64,000 bases of DNA from an uncultured Lachnospiraceae bacterium (lineage in GTDB: Bacteria > Bacillota > Clostridia > Lachnospirales > Lachnospiraceae). Of this stretch, positions 50,294 to 58,305 are shown piece by piece. The notes beneath the pieces were generated by a model. The model saw nothing but the letters and a program-made list of their open reading frames with translations, was not told the DNA's origin and ran no database searches. The stretch covers positions 43,080 through 107,079 of the forward strand of contig CANQAR010000003.1 in NCBI GenBank assembly GCA_947588845.1, written 5' to 3'. Made by a program: the position numbers and the translations under genes. How positions within the stretch are numbered: position 1 is the first letter of the stretch; every line of letters starts with the position of its first letter.

Positions 50294-50379
50294 GCCGAAA
50301 ATGCCAGAGGCATTTTCGGCTGCGTCAGAGAAATTTTCGCAAAAAGCGGCATAGCTGTGAAATACCGGCTATGCCGTTT
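50294..50379 (+). terminator. Two hairpins ending ptsI, the second a clear terminator
   Basis: GCCGAAAATGCC / GGCATTTTCGGC (50294-50320) and AAAGCGGCATAGC / GCTATGCCGTTTTTT (50343-50379). The second has a T-run and could also serve the convergent regulator gene from the minus strand. Confidence 0.8.
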
Positions 50380-50387
50380 TTTCAGCG

Positions 50388-50410
50388 ATGCGCAGGCCCG
50401 GGCAGGGAAA
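50388..50410 (+). repeat. Post-terminator repeat, degenerate copy
   Basis: ATGCGCAGGCCCGGGCAGGG plus AAA. It follows the ptsI terminator, as with copies 1 and 2. Confidence 0.45.
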
Positions 50411-50426
50411 TCACTCGATCTTTCAT

Positions 50427-51503
50427 TCACCCTGCGGACTGTCTTTTGCCTGGTTCAGCGTGTGACGGGGAGATCTCCGCTGTTTTGACAGACTGTTTTC
50501 CGGTCAGCTCAGTATGGACCGGTCCGGCAGACTGCCTTTTAATCAGCTCGGCGCGCAGCAAAAGAGAACTGATTGATGTGTGATTGAGCAGGCTGCTTAA
50601 AGCGTAGTAGCCGCATCGTCCGAGCGCGCTGCGGTCCTGCCGGATTGTGGTGAGCGGCGGCGTTGTGTAGGCGGAGAAGGGAGCGTCGTCAAATCCGATG
50701 ATGCTGATATCTTCGGGGATGCGGTATCCCAGCTCGAGACAGTGATTCAGCACAGCGTGTGCGAGCGCGTCGTGACAGCACAAAATGGCGGTGACTTTTT
50801 TCTCGAGCAGGACGGGAAGATACTTCTGCGTACATTCTGAGATGTGGTAGGAATATCCGGTCAGTTCCTCTTCGGCAGAAAGCCCGTGATACTCCATGGA
50901 ATGAAAATACGCGTAATAGCGTGCACGCATGATGTAGGATTCCATGGCGCCTCCAAGATAGCCGATGCGTGTATGCCCGAGCTCCTTCAGATAGGAAATG
51001 GCCAGATTTACGCCTTCTTCGTTGTTGATTCCGATGTAGGAGACGGATGGATTTTCCATAATATAATTGTCGTAGAGTACGGCAGGAGTCCGCGAGGTTT
51101 TCAGTTCTTCCATCCAGGGATCCGTCAGCGCAAATCCGAGGATAAAAGCGCCCCTGTATTCATTCTGCATCATAAACATATCATAGGAAATTTTAAACTG
51201 TTCTTCTTTGGTCATCTCCACAATGTCCACTTCCCAGCCCGCGGGCAGCGCAAGCTTTTTAAATCCCATAATAATTTCATATCCGAAATCAGACTCATTG
51301 CTGCAGGCCATGTTTTCCACGATGATACACAGTTTCTGCGCACGGTTTCTGCGGACGCGGTTTTTTTCATAGCCCATCTCGACGGCGGTTTCCACCACTT
51401 TTTTTCGTAAAGTTTCGCTAATGTCGCTGGAATTGTTCAGCGCTTTTGATACAGTGCCTTTTGAAACGCCAAGTTTCGCTGCGATATCAATAATTGTCGG
51501 CAT
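50427..51503 (-). CDS. LacI-family transcriptional regulator
   Basis: 358 residues from the ATG at 51503 (GGAGGG five bp upstream on the minus strand; the frame is open farther up but without a site). The N-terminal helix-turn-helix reads IIDIAAKLGVSKGTVSKALN. The effector domain (about 60-320) is periplasmic-binding-protein-like with RIGYLGGAMESYIMRARYYA, AILCCHDALAHAVL and IPEDISIIGFDDAPFSAYTT. It ends in an extra tail of about 35 residues containing KRQSAG twice, possibly repeat-derived. It is convergent with ptsI and divergent from the maltodextrin transporter, so it most likely controls that operon. Confidence 0.93.
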   Translation of the reverse strand: MPTIIDIAAKLGVSKGTVSKALNNSSDISETLRKKVVETAVEMGYEKNRVRRNRAQKLCIIVENMACSNESDFGYEIIMGFKKLALPAGWEVDIVEMTKEEQFKISYDMFMMQNEYRGAFILGFALTDPWMEELKTSRTPAVLYDNYIMENPSVSYIGINNEEGVNLAISYLKELGHTRIGYLGGAMESYIMRARYYAYFHSMEYHGLSAEEELTGYSYHISECTQKYLPVLLEKKVTAILCCHDALAHAVLNHCLELGYRIPEDISIIGFDDAPFSAYTTPPLTTIRQDRSALGRCGYYALSSLLNHTSISSLLLRAELIKRQSAGPVHTELTGKQSVKTAEISPSHAEPGKRQSAG

Positions 51504-51784
51504 AAAACCCTCCTGTTCATATTTTTTCGGCGGCAGGGGGAACGCGTGAGCGATACTGCTGGGGCCTATTATACATGGTTTCGCGGGAAATTGCAAATGA
51601 TTCTCAGGAAAAAGGCATAAATATGTGAAAAATGTTACAATTCCCTCCCAACAGGTATCGATGATTGCAACGAGAAACACTGAAAGTTTAGAAAAGTTTC
51701 GTAATATTAAAAATATTAATTGTACAGAACGACCGGAAAAAGAAGAAAAAGGACTGAAAAACCTGAAAAACGTCGAAAAACAGG

Positions 51785-51835
51785 TTGACAAATCGTTGAA
51801 ATTGGAGTAAATATAAAAGTATCGAAACTAAGCGA
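51785..51835 (+). promoter_or_regulatory. Promoter and likely LacI operator of the sugar transporter operon
   Basis: TTGACA (51785-51790) followed by TAAATATAAA (51808-51817; spacing 17 or 21 bp). A CGAAAC-TAAG-CGAAAC direct repeat (51823-51838) lies just downstream and GAAAAGTTTCG at 51690 is related in inverse orientation; both are candidate operators of the divergent LacI-type gene. The exact operator is uncertain. Confidence 0.5.
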
Positions 51836-51863
51836 AACTTTTAAAGGAGGAGAGAAAAGTACA

Positions 51864-53096
51864 ATGAGAAAGTATGTTACAGTTCTCATGGCCGGTGTCC
51901 TTGCGGCGTCAATGCTTGGAGGCTGCGGCAGCGCCGGCCAGTCGGCAAACGGGGAGGAGCACATGCGCCTCATGGTCTGGGCTCCGTCCGAGGATCAGTC
52001 GAAAGACAGCGGGGAATGGCTGCAGACGTGCTGCGAGGCTTTTGCCGAGGCGCATCCGGAGTATGACATTTCCTTTGTCTACGGCGTGGCGGATGAGGCG
52101 ACGGCCGCTTCCCAGGTGGCGCAGGACCCGTCGGCGAGCGCGGATGTCTTCATGTACGCGAACGACAACATCACCGTACTGACAGACGCGAAGGCGGTCG
52201 CGAAATTCGGAGGAATCTATGAACAGCAGATCATGGACACGAACTCCGAGACGGTTACCAATTCCCTTCGTCAGGACGGATTCCTCTATGGCGTGCCGTT
52301 CACGACGAATACCTGGTACATGTTCTACGACAAAAAGATATTCTCCGATGAGGATATCAAGAGTCTTGACAAGATGCTGGAAAAAGGCGTGGTTTCCTTC
52401 CCGTTCACGAATTCCTGGTATCTTCCGGCATTTTACATCGCGAACGGCTGCACGCTGTTTGAAGATGGAACCGTGGAGGAGGCAGGCGTCGACTTTGCGG
52501 GAGACAAAGCGGTCGAGGTCACCAATTATCTGATCGACCTGCTGGACAACCCGAACTTTGTGGTGGACGCGGACGGTTCCGGCATGGCCGGCATGCGCGA
52601 CGGCAGCATCAACGCGATGTTTACCGGTTCCTGGGATGCCGCGAGCATCCGGGAGATCCTCGGGGACGATATGGGCGTGGCGGCGCTTCCGACGTACACG
52701 CTGAACGGCGAGGAGAAGCAGATGATGGCCTACGCAGGTTCCAAGGCGATCGGCGTGAACGCGACCTCCGATCATATGGTCGCTTCGATCCAGCTTGCGA
52801 TCTATCTGGGAAGCGCGGAAGCGCAAAGACTGCATTATGATCTGAGGAATGTGGTTCCGTGCAACACGGAGCTTCTCGAGGATGAGGCGATCAGCTCCGA
52901 CATGCTGGTGGTGGCGCAGAACGACACGTTCGACCGCACATCGATTCTTCAGCCGTTCGTGAGCAAGATGGGCAACTGCTGGACGCCTGTGGAAAACATG
53001 GGCAAGGGAATCCGCAACAAGACTGTCACGCATGAAAACGCGGCGGAGCAGACACAGGCAATGAACGACGCGATGAACAGCGACGGCATATCATGA
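51864..53096 (+). CDS. Sugar-binding lipoprotein of an ABC transporter (maltodextrin type)
   Basis: 410 residues, start after AAAGGAGGAG. Lipoprotein signal with lipobox LGGC (Cys21). The mature part is a family 1 solute-binding protein: MVWAPSEDQ, ADVFMYANDNI, YGVPFTTNTWYMFYDKKIFS, INAMFTGSWDAASIREIL and KAIGVNATSDHMVASIQLAI, the layout of MalE/MdxE-type maltodextrin-binding proteins. The downstream permeases and glucan hydrolases support that role. The ligand is inferred from the family and neighbourhood. Confidence 0.92.
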   Translation: MRKYVTVLMAGVLAASMLGGCGSAGQSANGEEHMRLMVWAPSEDQSKDSGEWLQTCCEAFAEAHPEYDISFVYGVADEATAASQVAQDPSASADVFMYANDNITVLTDAKAVAKFGGIYEQQIMDTNSETVTNSLRQDGFLYGVPFTTNTWYMFYDKKIFSDEDIKSLDKMLEKGVVSFPFTNSWYLPAFYIANGCTLFEDGTVEEAGVDFAGDKAVEVTNYLIDLLDNPNFVVDADGSGMAGMRDGSINAMFTGSWDAASIREILGDDMGVAALPTYTLNGEEKQMMAYAGSKAIGVNATSDHMVASIQLAIYLGSAEAQRLHYDLRNVVPCNTELLEDEAISSDMLVVAQNDTFDRTSILQPFVSKMGNCWTPVENMGKGIRNKTVTHENAAEQTQAMNDAMNSDGIS

Positions 53097-53115
53097 CAGA
53101 GGCGAGGTGAGAACT

Positions 53116-54495
53116 ATGGGATTATTTAAGAAAAAAGTGAATGATTTTCCGACTCCCTACACCGTTTCGGCGGCAATCAAAGAGGGAGGACCCGAGACAA
53201 AGCTTTCCATGATAATCATGGGCCTGGGCAATATCATGCATAAGCAGGCGGCAAAAGGAATCATCTTCCTTGCGACGGAAGTGCTCTATCTGCTGTTTAT
53301 GGTAAAGAGCGGATTCCACTGTCTGGCAATGCTTCCTTCGCTTGGAAGCATCGAGCAGGAGGAAGTCTGGAATGAGGCGCTTCAGATTTATGAGTACACA
53401 CAGGGCGACAACTCCGTGCTGATCCTTCTGTACGGCGTTGCGACAATTCTTCTGACCGTCCTGATGTTCTGGATCTGGAGAGGAACGACAAAGAGCGCGT
53501 ACAAGGCAGAGTGCCTCGACAAGACGGGCAAACATGTGAACACATTTGGGGAAGATCTGAAGTCTCTGCTGCATGAAAACATACACAGGCTGCTGATGAC
53601 GCCGGCTCTGACCTTTATCTTCGGCCTGACCGTGCTGCCGCTGATCTTCATGATCTGCATGGCGTTCACAAACTACAGCAAGATCGGCAACCATCTGGTG
53701 CTGTTTGACTGGGTGGGGCTTGACAACTTCAAGGCGCTGTTTGATTCTTCCAGTATTCTGGGCAGCACGTTCTGGTCGGTGCTTGTCTGGACGCTGGTGT
53801 GGGCTTTCTTCGCAACCTTCACGAACTATATTTTCGGTATGATCCTCGCGATCGTCATCAACCGGAAAGACACGAAATGCAAGAGCTTCTGGCGTTTCTG
53901 CTTCGTGCTCTCCTGCGCGGTTCCGTCCTTCGTCTCTCTGCTGATCATGAGAACGATGCTTCAGCCGAACGGCGCGGTCAACGTGCTGCTGCGCAATCTC
54001 GGATGGATCGGCGCGGACAGCGCGCTCCCGTTCTTCACGGATCCGCTCTGGGCAAAGGTGACAGTCATCGTGATCAATATCTGGGTGGGCGTTCCCTACA
54101 CGCTGCTGCAGCTGACCGGCGTGCTCCAGAATATTCCGGGCGACCTGTATGAGGCCGCGCGGGTGGACGGCGCGAACGCGGTGCAGATCTTCTTTAAGAT
54201 CACGCTTCCGTACATGCTGTTCGTGACGACGCCGTATCTGATCGCTACATTTACGGGCAACGTAAACAACTTCAATATCATCTATCTGCTCTCGGGCGGC
54301 GATCCGGTCACGGATCTTGCGTCCACGGCGGGAAGCACGGACCTCCTTGTCACCTGGCTGTACAAGCTGACGATCGACAAGCAGTACTACAACGTCGGCG
54401 CGGTTATCGGCATCCTGACGTTCATAATCCTGGCAGTCGGCGCGCTGCTGACATACCGCAACAGTAAATCTTACAAGGACGAGGAGGGATTCTAA
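53116..54495 (+). CDS. ABC transporter permease, MalF-like
   Basis: 459 residues from ATG 53116 (GAGGTGA six bp upstream). A long N-terminal region with two membrane helices and a loop (FLATEVLYLLFMVKSG) resembles the N-terminal extension of MalF/MdxF; the transport core has six more helices with the EAA loop EAARVDGANAVQIFFKITLP, which docks on the ATPase. PLIFMICMAFTNYSKI fits MalF. Two bp separate it from malG-like gene; no ATPase gene accompanies them, so a shared MsmK-type ATPase elsewhere is likely. Confidence 0.94.
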   Translation: MGLFKKKVNDFPTPYTVSAAIKEGGPETKLSMIIMGLGNIMHKQAAKGIIFLATEVLYLLFMVKSGFHCLAMLPSLGSIEQEEVWNEALQIYEYTQGDNSVLILLYGVATILLTVLMFWIWRGTTKSAYKAECLDKTGKHVNTFGEDLKSLLHENIHRLLMTPALTFIFGLTVLPLIFMICMAFTNYSKIGNHLVLFDWVGLDNFKALFDSSSILGSTFWSVLVWTLVWAFFATFTNYIFGMILAIVINRKDTKCKSFWRFCFVLSCAVPSFVSLLIMRTMLQPNGAVNVLLRNLGWIGADSALPFFTDPLWAKVTVIVINIWVGVPYTLLQLTGVLQNIPGDLYEAARVDGANAVQIFFKITLPYMLFVTTPYLIATFTGNVNNFNIIYLLSGGDPVTDLASTAGSTDLLVTWLYKLTIDKQYYNVGAVIGILTFIILAVGALLTYRNSKSYKDEEGF

Positions 54496-54496
54496 A

Positions 54497-55372
54497 ATGG
54501 CAGCACCAAAACAGCGTTCTGTAAAACGCACAAAAATGATAAACAACACGATCGTGCATGTCGTACTCGCGATTCTGGCCGTTATCTGGGTATTTCCGAT
54601 CGCGTGGGTCGTGCTGACCAGCTTCCGCGCGGAGAAAGGATCCTATGTATCGACTTTCCTCCCGCAGGGGTATACGCTTGCCAATTATGTTAAACTGTTC
54701 ACCGACACGACGATCCTGAATTTCCCGAAGATGTTTGGGAACACGCTGTTCATAGCGATTTGTTCGTGCATCCTGTCCACGTTCTACGTGCTGGCCGTCT
54801 CGTACTGCCTCTCCAGGCTGCGCTTCAAATTCAGAAAGCCGTACATGAACATGGCGATGGTTCTTGGACTCTTCCCGGGCTTCATGTCGATGGTGGCCGT
54901 GTATTTCATCCTGAAAGCTCTGGGACTTTCTGAGGGGGGGTTAATCCGTCTGGCACTGATCCTCTGTTATTCCGGCGGCGCAGGCCTCGGATTCCAGATT
55001 GCGAAAGGCTTTTTCGACACGATTCCGCTGGCGATCGACGAGGCGGCCCTGATCGATGGCTGCACACGCTGGCAGATCTTCCAGAAGATCACGCTGCCGC
55101 TCAGCAAGCCGATCATCGTCTACACGGTGCTGACCGCATTCATCGGACCGTGGGTGGATTTCATCTTCGCGAAGGTAATCTGCCGTGCGAACGCGGATTA
55201 CTATACGGTGGCAATCGGTCTGTGGCGTATGCTTGAGAAAGAATACATTGATAACTGGTACACCTGCTTCGCGGCGGGGGCCGTGCTGATCTCCATTCCG
55301 ATCGCCGTGCTGTTCATGTTCCTGCAGAGATATTATGTGGACGGCATGTCGTCAGGCGCAGTAAAGGGCTGA
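54497..55372 (+). CDS. ABC transporter permease, MalG-like
   Basis: 291 residues, six membrane helices. The EAA loop reads EAALIDGCTRWQIFQKITLP; SYCLSRLRFKFRKPYMNMAM and the C-terminal FLQRYYVDGMSSGAVKG, a hallmark of MalG/MdxG, identify it. It pairs with the MalF-like permease. The 377-bp gap after it contains a terminator and no gene. Confidence 0.95.
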   Translation: MAAPKQRSVKRTKMINNTIVHVVLAILAVIWVFPIAWVVLTSFRAEKGSYVSTFLPQGYTLANYVKLFTDTTILNFPKMFGNTLFIAICSCILSTFYVLAVSYCLSRLRFKFRKPYMNMAMVLGLFPGFMSMVAVYFILKALGLSEGGLIRLALILCYSGGAGLGFQIAKGFFDTIPLAIDEAALIDGCTRWQIFQKITLPLSKPIIVYTVLTAFIGPWVDFIFAKVICRANADYYTVAIGLWRMLEKEYIDNWYTCFAAGAVLISIPIAVLFMFLQRYYVDGMSSGAVKG

Positions 55373-55543
55373 GCCGGATGGGAACAAGGGGAAATTTTTC
55401 TGAATCGGAAAATGTTCCCTGATTTTGCGGACAGCAGGCGCCATGCTCTGTTTGTCTGGCGCTGTGCGGATGCCGGAAACAGACGGGCAAAGCAGAAGAC
55501 CTGTATCCGGCTGTCTGGCAGCAAGGTTGTTGAATTTTGAGCG

Positions 55544-55579
55544 AAAAGGATACACAGCATCAGCTGAGGTATCCTTTTT
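55544..55579 (+). terminator. Intrinsic terminator of the transporter operon
   Basis: AAAAGGATAC / GTATCCTTTTTG with a 15-nt loop. The rest of 55373-55749 has a GGCGCCA/TGGCGC inverted repeat near 55438-55462 and no gene. Confidence 0.85.
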
Positions 55580-55749
55580 GCGGTTTTATGCGAATGTGCT
55601 GCGGCAGTGAAAGAGACGACAAGGACAACGCATGAGACGTCTGGGTGTGCCCGCGGGCAGTAAAAGAGACAGAAAAGTAAGCTGCGGGGATCCTGCGAAA
55701 GGAAAGCGGGAGAGGAGATGTGTGAAAAAATGCGGGGAAAGGGAATGGT

Positions 55750-58305
55750 ATGAACCGGAGAGAGTTACATAATTATTATGAGAGTGATGTATTCAGGAAT
55801 ACCTGTATTTACAGGGGAGGAGATCTTGGCGCGGTCCATACTCCGGATTTTACGCGGTTTAAGCTGTGGAGTCCGCTGGCGGACCGCGTTTTCCTGAATC
55901 TTTATCCGAATGGACAGACAGAGCGCTGCGTTTCTGCTGCCATGTCGCGCCGGGAAAAAGGCGTGTGGGAATATGAACTGCAGGGAGACTGTCACGGAGT
56001 TTATTATGATTTTATCGTGGAGACAGACGGAAGAAGGCAGCGAACCGCAGATCCTTATGCCAGGGCCTGCGGCTGCAATGGAACAAGAAGTATGGTCGTG
56101 GATCTGAGATGGACAGATCCGGACGGCTGGGAAGATGATCATGCACCGGAAAAGGCAAGTGAGCAGATTATCTGTGAGGTGCATGTGAAGGATTTTTCAA
56201 ATGATCCTTCGTGCGGGATTCCTGAGGAATGGAGAGGAAAGTATAAAGCATTCACGGTAAACGGCACGACGCTGGATCAGGACGGGGAGCATCCCACCTG
56301 CCTCGATTATCTGAAATATCTGGGCGTCACACATGTACAGCTGATGCCGGTATTTGATTTTGCGTCTGTGAATGAGAGCGCGGGATTTGATATGGAGCGT
56401 GCGTATAGCGGGAGTGAAAAAACGAAAACGCACAGTGGGAAATGTGCAGACTGCGGCAGGAATGGATGCTTGGGCGTCGATGAAAATGTGGATTGCAGCA
56501 GGAACGTGGAAACGAATGAAAGACCGGACTGTGCAGACGGTGATCCAGATGGCGCGGAAAAAAGAGAATCGTACAACTGGGGCTACGATCCCCTGAATTT
56601 CAATGTGCCAGAGGGCTCCTACGCCACGGATCCTTTTCATGGGGAGGTGCGGATCCGGGAACTGAAGGAGCTGGTCATGGCGCTGCACAGAAGTGGAATC
56701 CGCGTGGTCATGGATGTGGTCTACAATCACACGTACAGCAGGGATTCCTGGTTTGAGCGGACAGTTCCCGGTTATTATTACCGTTACAGGGAAGACGGGA
56801 GCTGGTCGGACGGTTCCGCGTGCGGCAATGATTTTGCGAGCGAGAGAGAAATGGCGGCGGACTATATTCTGGAATCTGTGTTATACTGGGCGGAAGAGTA
56901 TCACATCGACGGATTTCGCTTCGATCTCATGGGACTGCTGGACACTGCTCTGATGAATCGGATTCGGCATGCCCTGGACGAAAAATTCGGACCCGGTGAA
57001 ATTCTTCTGTATGGAGAGCCATGGAGGGCCGGTTCTTCCGCGATGGAGAAGGGCAGTATTCCATGCCTGAAGGAAAATCTGTATCTTCTTGATGAGGGAA
57101 TCGGGGTTTTCTGTGATGCAACGAGAGACACGATAAAAGGTCATGTATTTGAAAAGAGAAAGCCAGGCTTTGTCAACGGGGGAACAGGTCTGGAATCAGA
57201 GATCCTCCGCGCCGTCCGCGCGTGGACAGCCCGGCCGGAGAGTGCGGCTTGGGGGGAAAATGCGGAGCCGATTCCTGAAGAGGACGCAGAAGCGGATCTG
57301 CGGAAAGCGGAGAAAAAGGATGCGGACACGGAAAAACGGAGAATTTCGAGGTCAGGGACGGACGAGGCGGCTGAAAAACCGCACCCGGAGAGGAACAGGA
57401 AAACGGGAGAAAATGAAAGAAAAAAAGAAAATATGAATGCAGCAGAAAAAAAGACAGCCATGAAAGGAAATACGGAATTTCGGGCGAAGTCTCCTGCGCA
57501 GATCGTGAATTATGTCTCCGCACATGACAATCTGACCTTGTGGGATAAACTGATGGCTACGCTGAAACCGGGAAAATCCTTTACAGAGTATGACAGGGAA
57601 GTTGTCCGCGCGAACAAAATGGCAGCCGCGGTTTGCGCTACCTGCCAGGGACGGCTGTTTTTTCTCGCGGGCGAGGAAGCGGCCAGAACAAAACGCGGAG
57701 ATGAAAACAGCTACCGGTCGTCAGCTGTCATCAACCAGCTTGACTGGAGAAGAATGTATGACTACAGGGAACTGATGGAATATTACAGAGGGCTGATTGC
57801 GTTCCGAAAGCAGATGCCCGGTCTGTATGATAAGTCCGCCGGGGCAGGAAGACATATTTTGGAGGAATCAGTTCCGATGCCCGGATGTGTAAGTTTCTAT
57901 GTGGACAACAGAGAGCACGGGAGGTGGGATATGCTTGCCATATGGTATAACAGTACGCAGAAGGAGCAGGAGTCTGCGCTGCCTCCCGGAAAGTGGGAAC
58001 TGCTGATCGACGGGGAGGACAGCTGGAGGTGGGCGAAAATTTTCCAGGAAGAGAGTCAAACAGAAGAAGAATCCGGGTGTCAGGGGAAAAACCCGACTGA
58101 AAAAAATCCCGGGCTTCGAAGAGAAACTCAGATTGAATCGGATAAGGCCACGGAAAAATCCGGATGCAGGAAAAAGAATCAAACCGGAGAAATTTCCGGA
58201 TGGCAGAGAGACGTTCCGATGGAGGAACGCATTTGTCAGGGCGGGAAAATGATCCGGACAGCGCCGGTATCCGTGACAGTGTTTGGCAGGAGGGCAGAGA
58301 AATGA
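55750..58305 (+). CDS. Type I pullulanase (GH13) with three low-complexity insertions
   Basis: 851 residues; GGGGAAAGGGA upstream of ATG 55750. After an N-terminal CBM48-like domain (FKLWSPLADRVFLNLYPNG) comes the GH13 barrel: the pullulanase signature YNWGYDPLNFNVPEGSYATD, region I VVMDVVYNHTY, region II DGFRFDLMGLLD (catalytic Asp), region III ILLYGEPW (catalytic Glu) and region IV NYVSAHDNLTLWDK. No signal peptide, so cytoplasmic. It cleaves alpha-1,6 links in imported dextrins. Three inserts interrupt it: residues about 218-275 (Cys/Asp/Lys-rich), about 505-575 (Lys/Glu/Arg-rich) and about 775-835 (SGCQGK/SGCRKK-type repeats). They lie in loops, so activity may be kept. Confidence 0.93.
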   Translation: MNRRELHNYYESDVFRNTCIYRGGDLGAVHTPDFTRFKLWSPLADRVFLNLYPNGQTERCVSAAMSRREKGVWEYELQGDCHGVYYDFIVETDGRRQRTADPYARACGCNGTRSMVVDLRWTDPDGWEDDHAPEKASEQIICEVHVKDFSNDPSCGIPEEWRGKYKAFTVNGTTLDQDGEHPTCLDYLKYLGVTHVQLMPVFDFASVNESAGFDMERAYSGSEKTKTHSGKCADCGRNGCLGVDENVDCSRNVETNERPDCADGDPDGAEKRESYNWGYDPLNFNVPEGSYATDPFHGEVRIRELKELVMALHRSGIRVVMDVVYNHTYSRDSWFERTVPGYYYRYREDGSWSDGSACGNDFASEREMAADYILESVLYWAEEYHIDGFRFDLMGLLDTALMNRIRHALDEKFGPGEILLYGEPWRAGSSAMEKGSIPCLKENLYLLDEGIGVFCDATRDTIKGHVFEKRKPGFVNGGTGLESEILRAVRAWTARPESAAWGENAEPIPEEDAEADLRKAEKKDADTEKRRISRSGTDEAAEKPHPERNRKTGENERKKENMNAAEKKTAMKGNTEFRAKSPAQIVNYVSAHDNLTLWDKLMATLKPGKSFTEYDREVVRANKMAAAVCATCQGRLFFLAGEEAARTKRGDENSYRSSAVINQLDWRRMYDYRELMEYYRGLIAFRKQMPGLYDKSAGAGRHILEESVPMPGCVSFYVDNREHGRWDMLAIWYNSTQKEQESALPPGKWELLIDGEDSWRWAKIFQEESQTEEESGCQGKNPTEKNPGLRRETQIESDKATEKSGCRKKNQTGEISGWQRDVPMEERICQGGKMIRTAPVSVTVFGRRAEK

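Noticed and set aside
51625..51810. 61-codon + strand ORF before the sugar-binding lipoprotein
   Set aside because: No ribosome binding site, Lys/Glu-rich AT-rich composition, and it ends over the promoter of the transporter operon.
53122..54549. 475-codon minus-strand ORF opposite the MalF-like gene
   Set aside because: Antisense shadow; His/Arg/Gln-rich with no domain.
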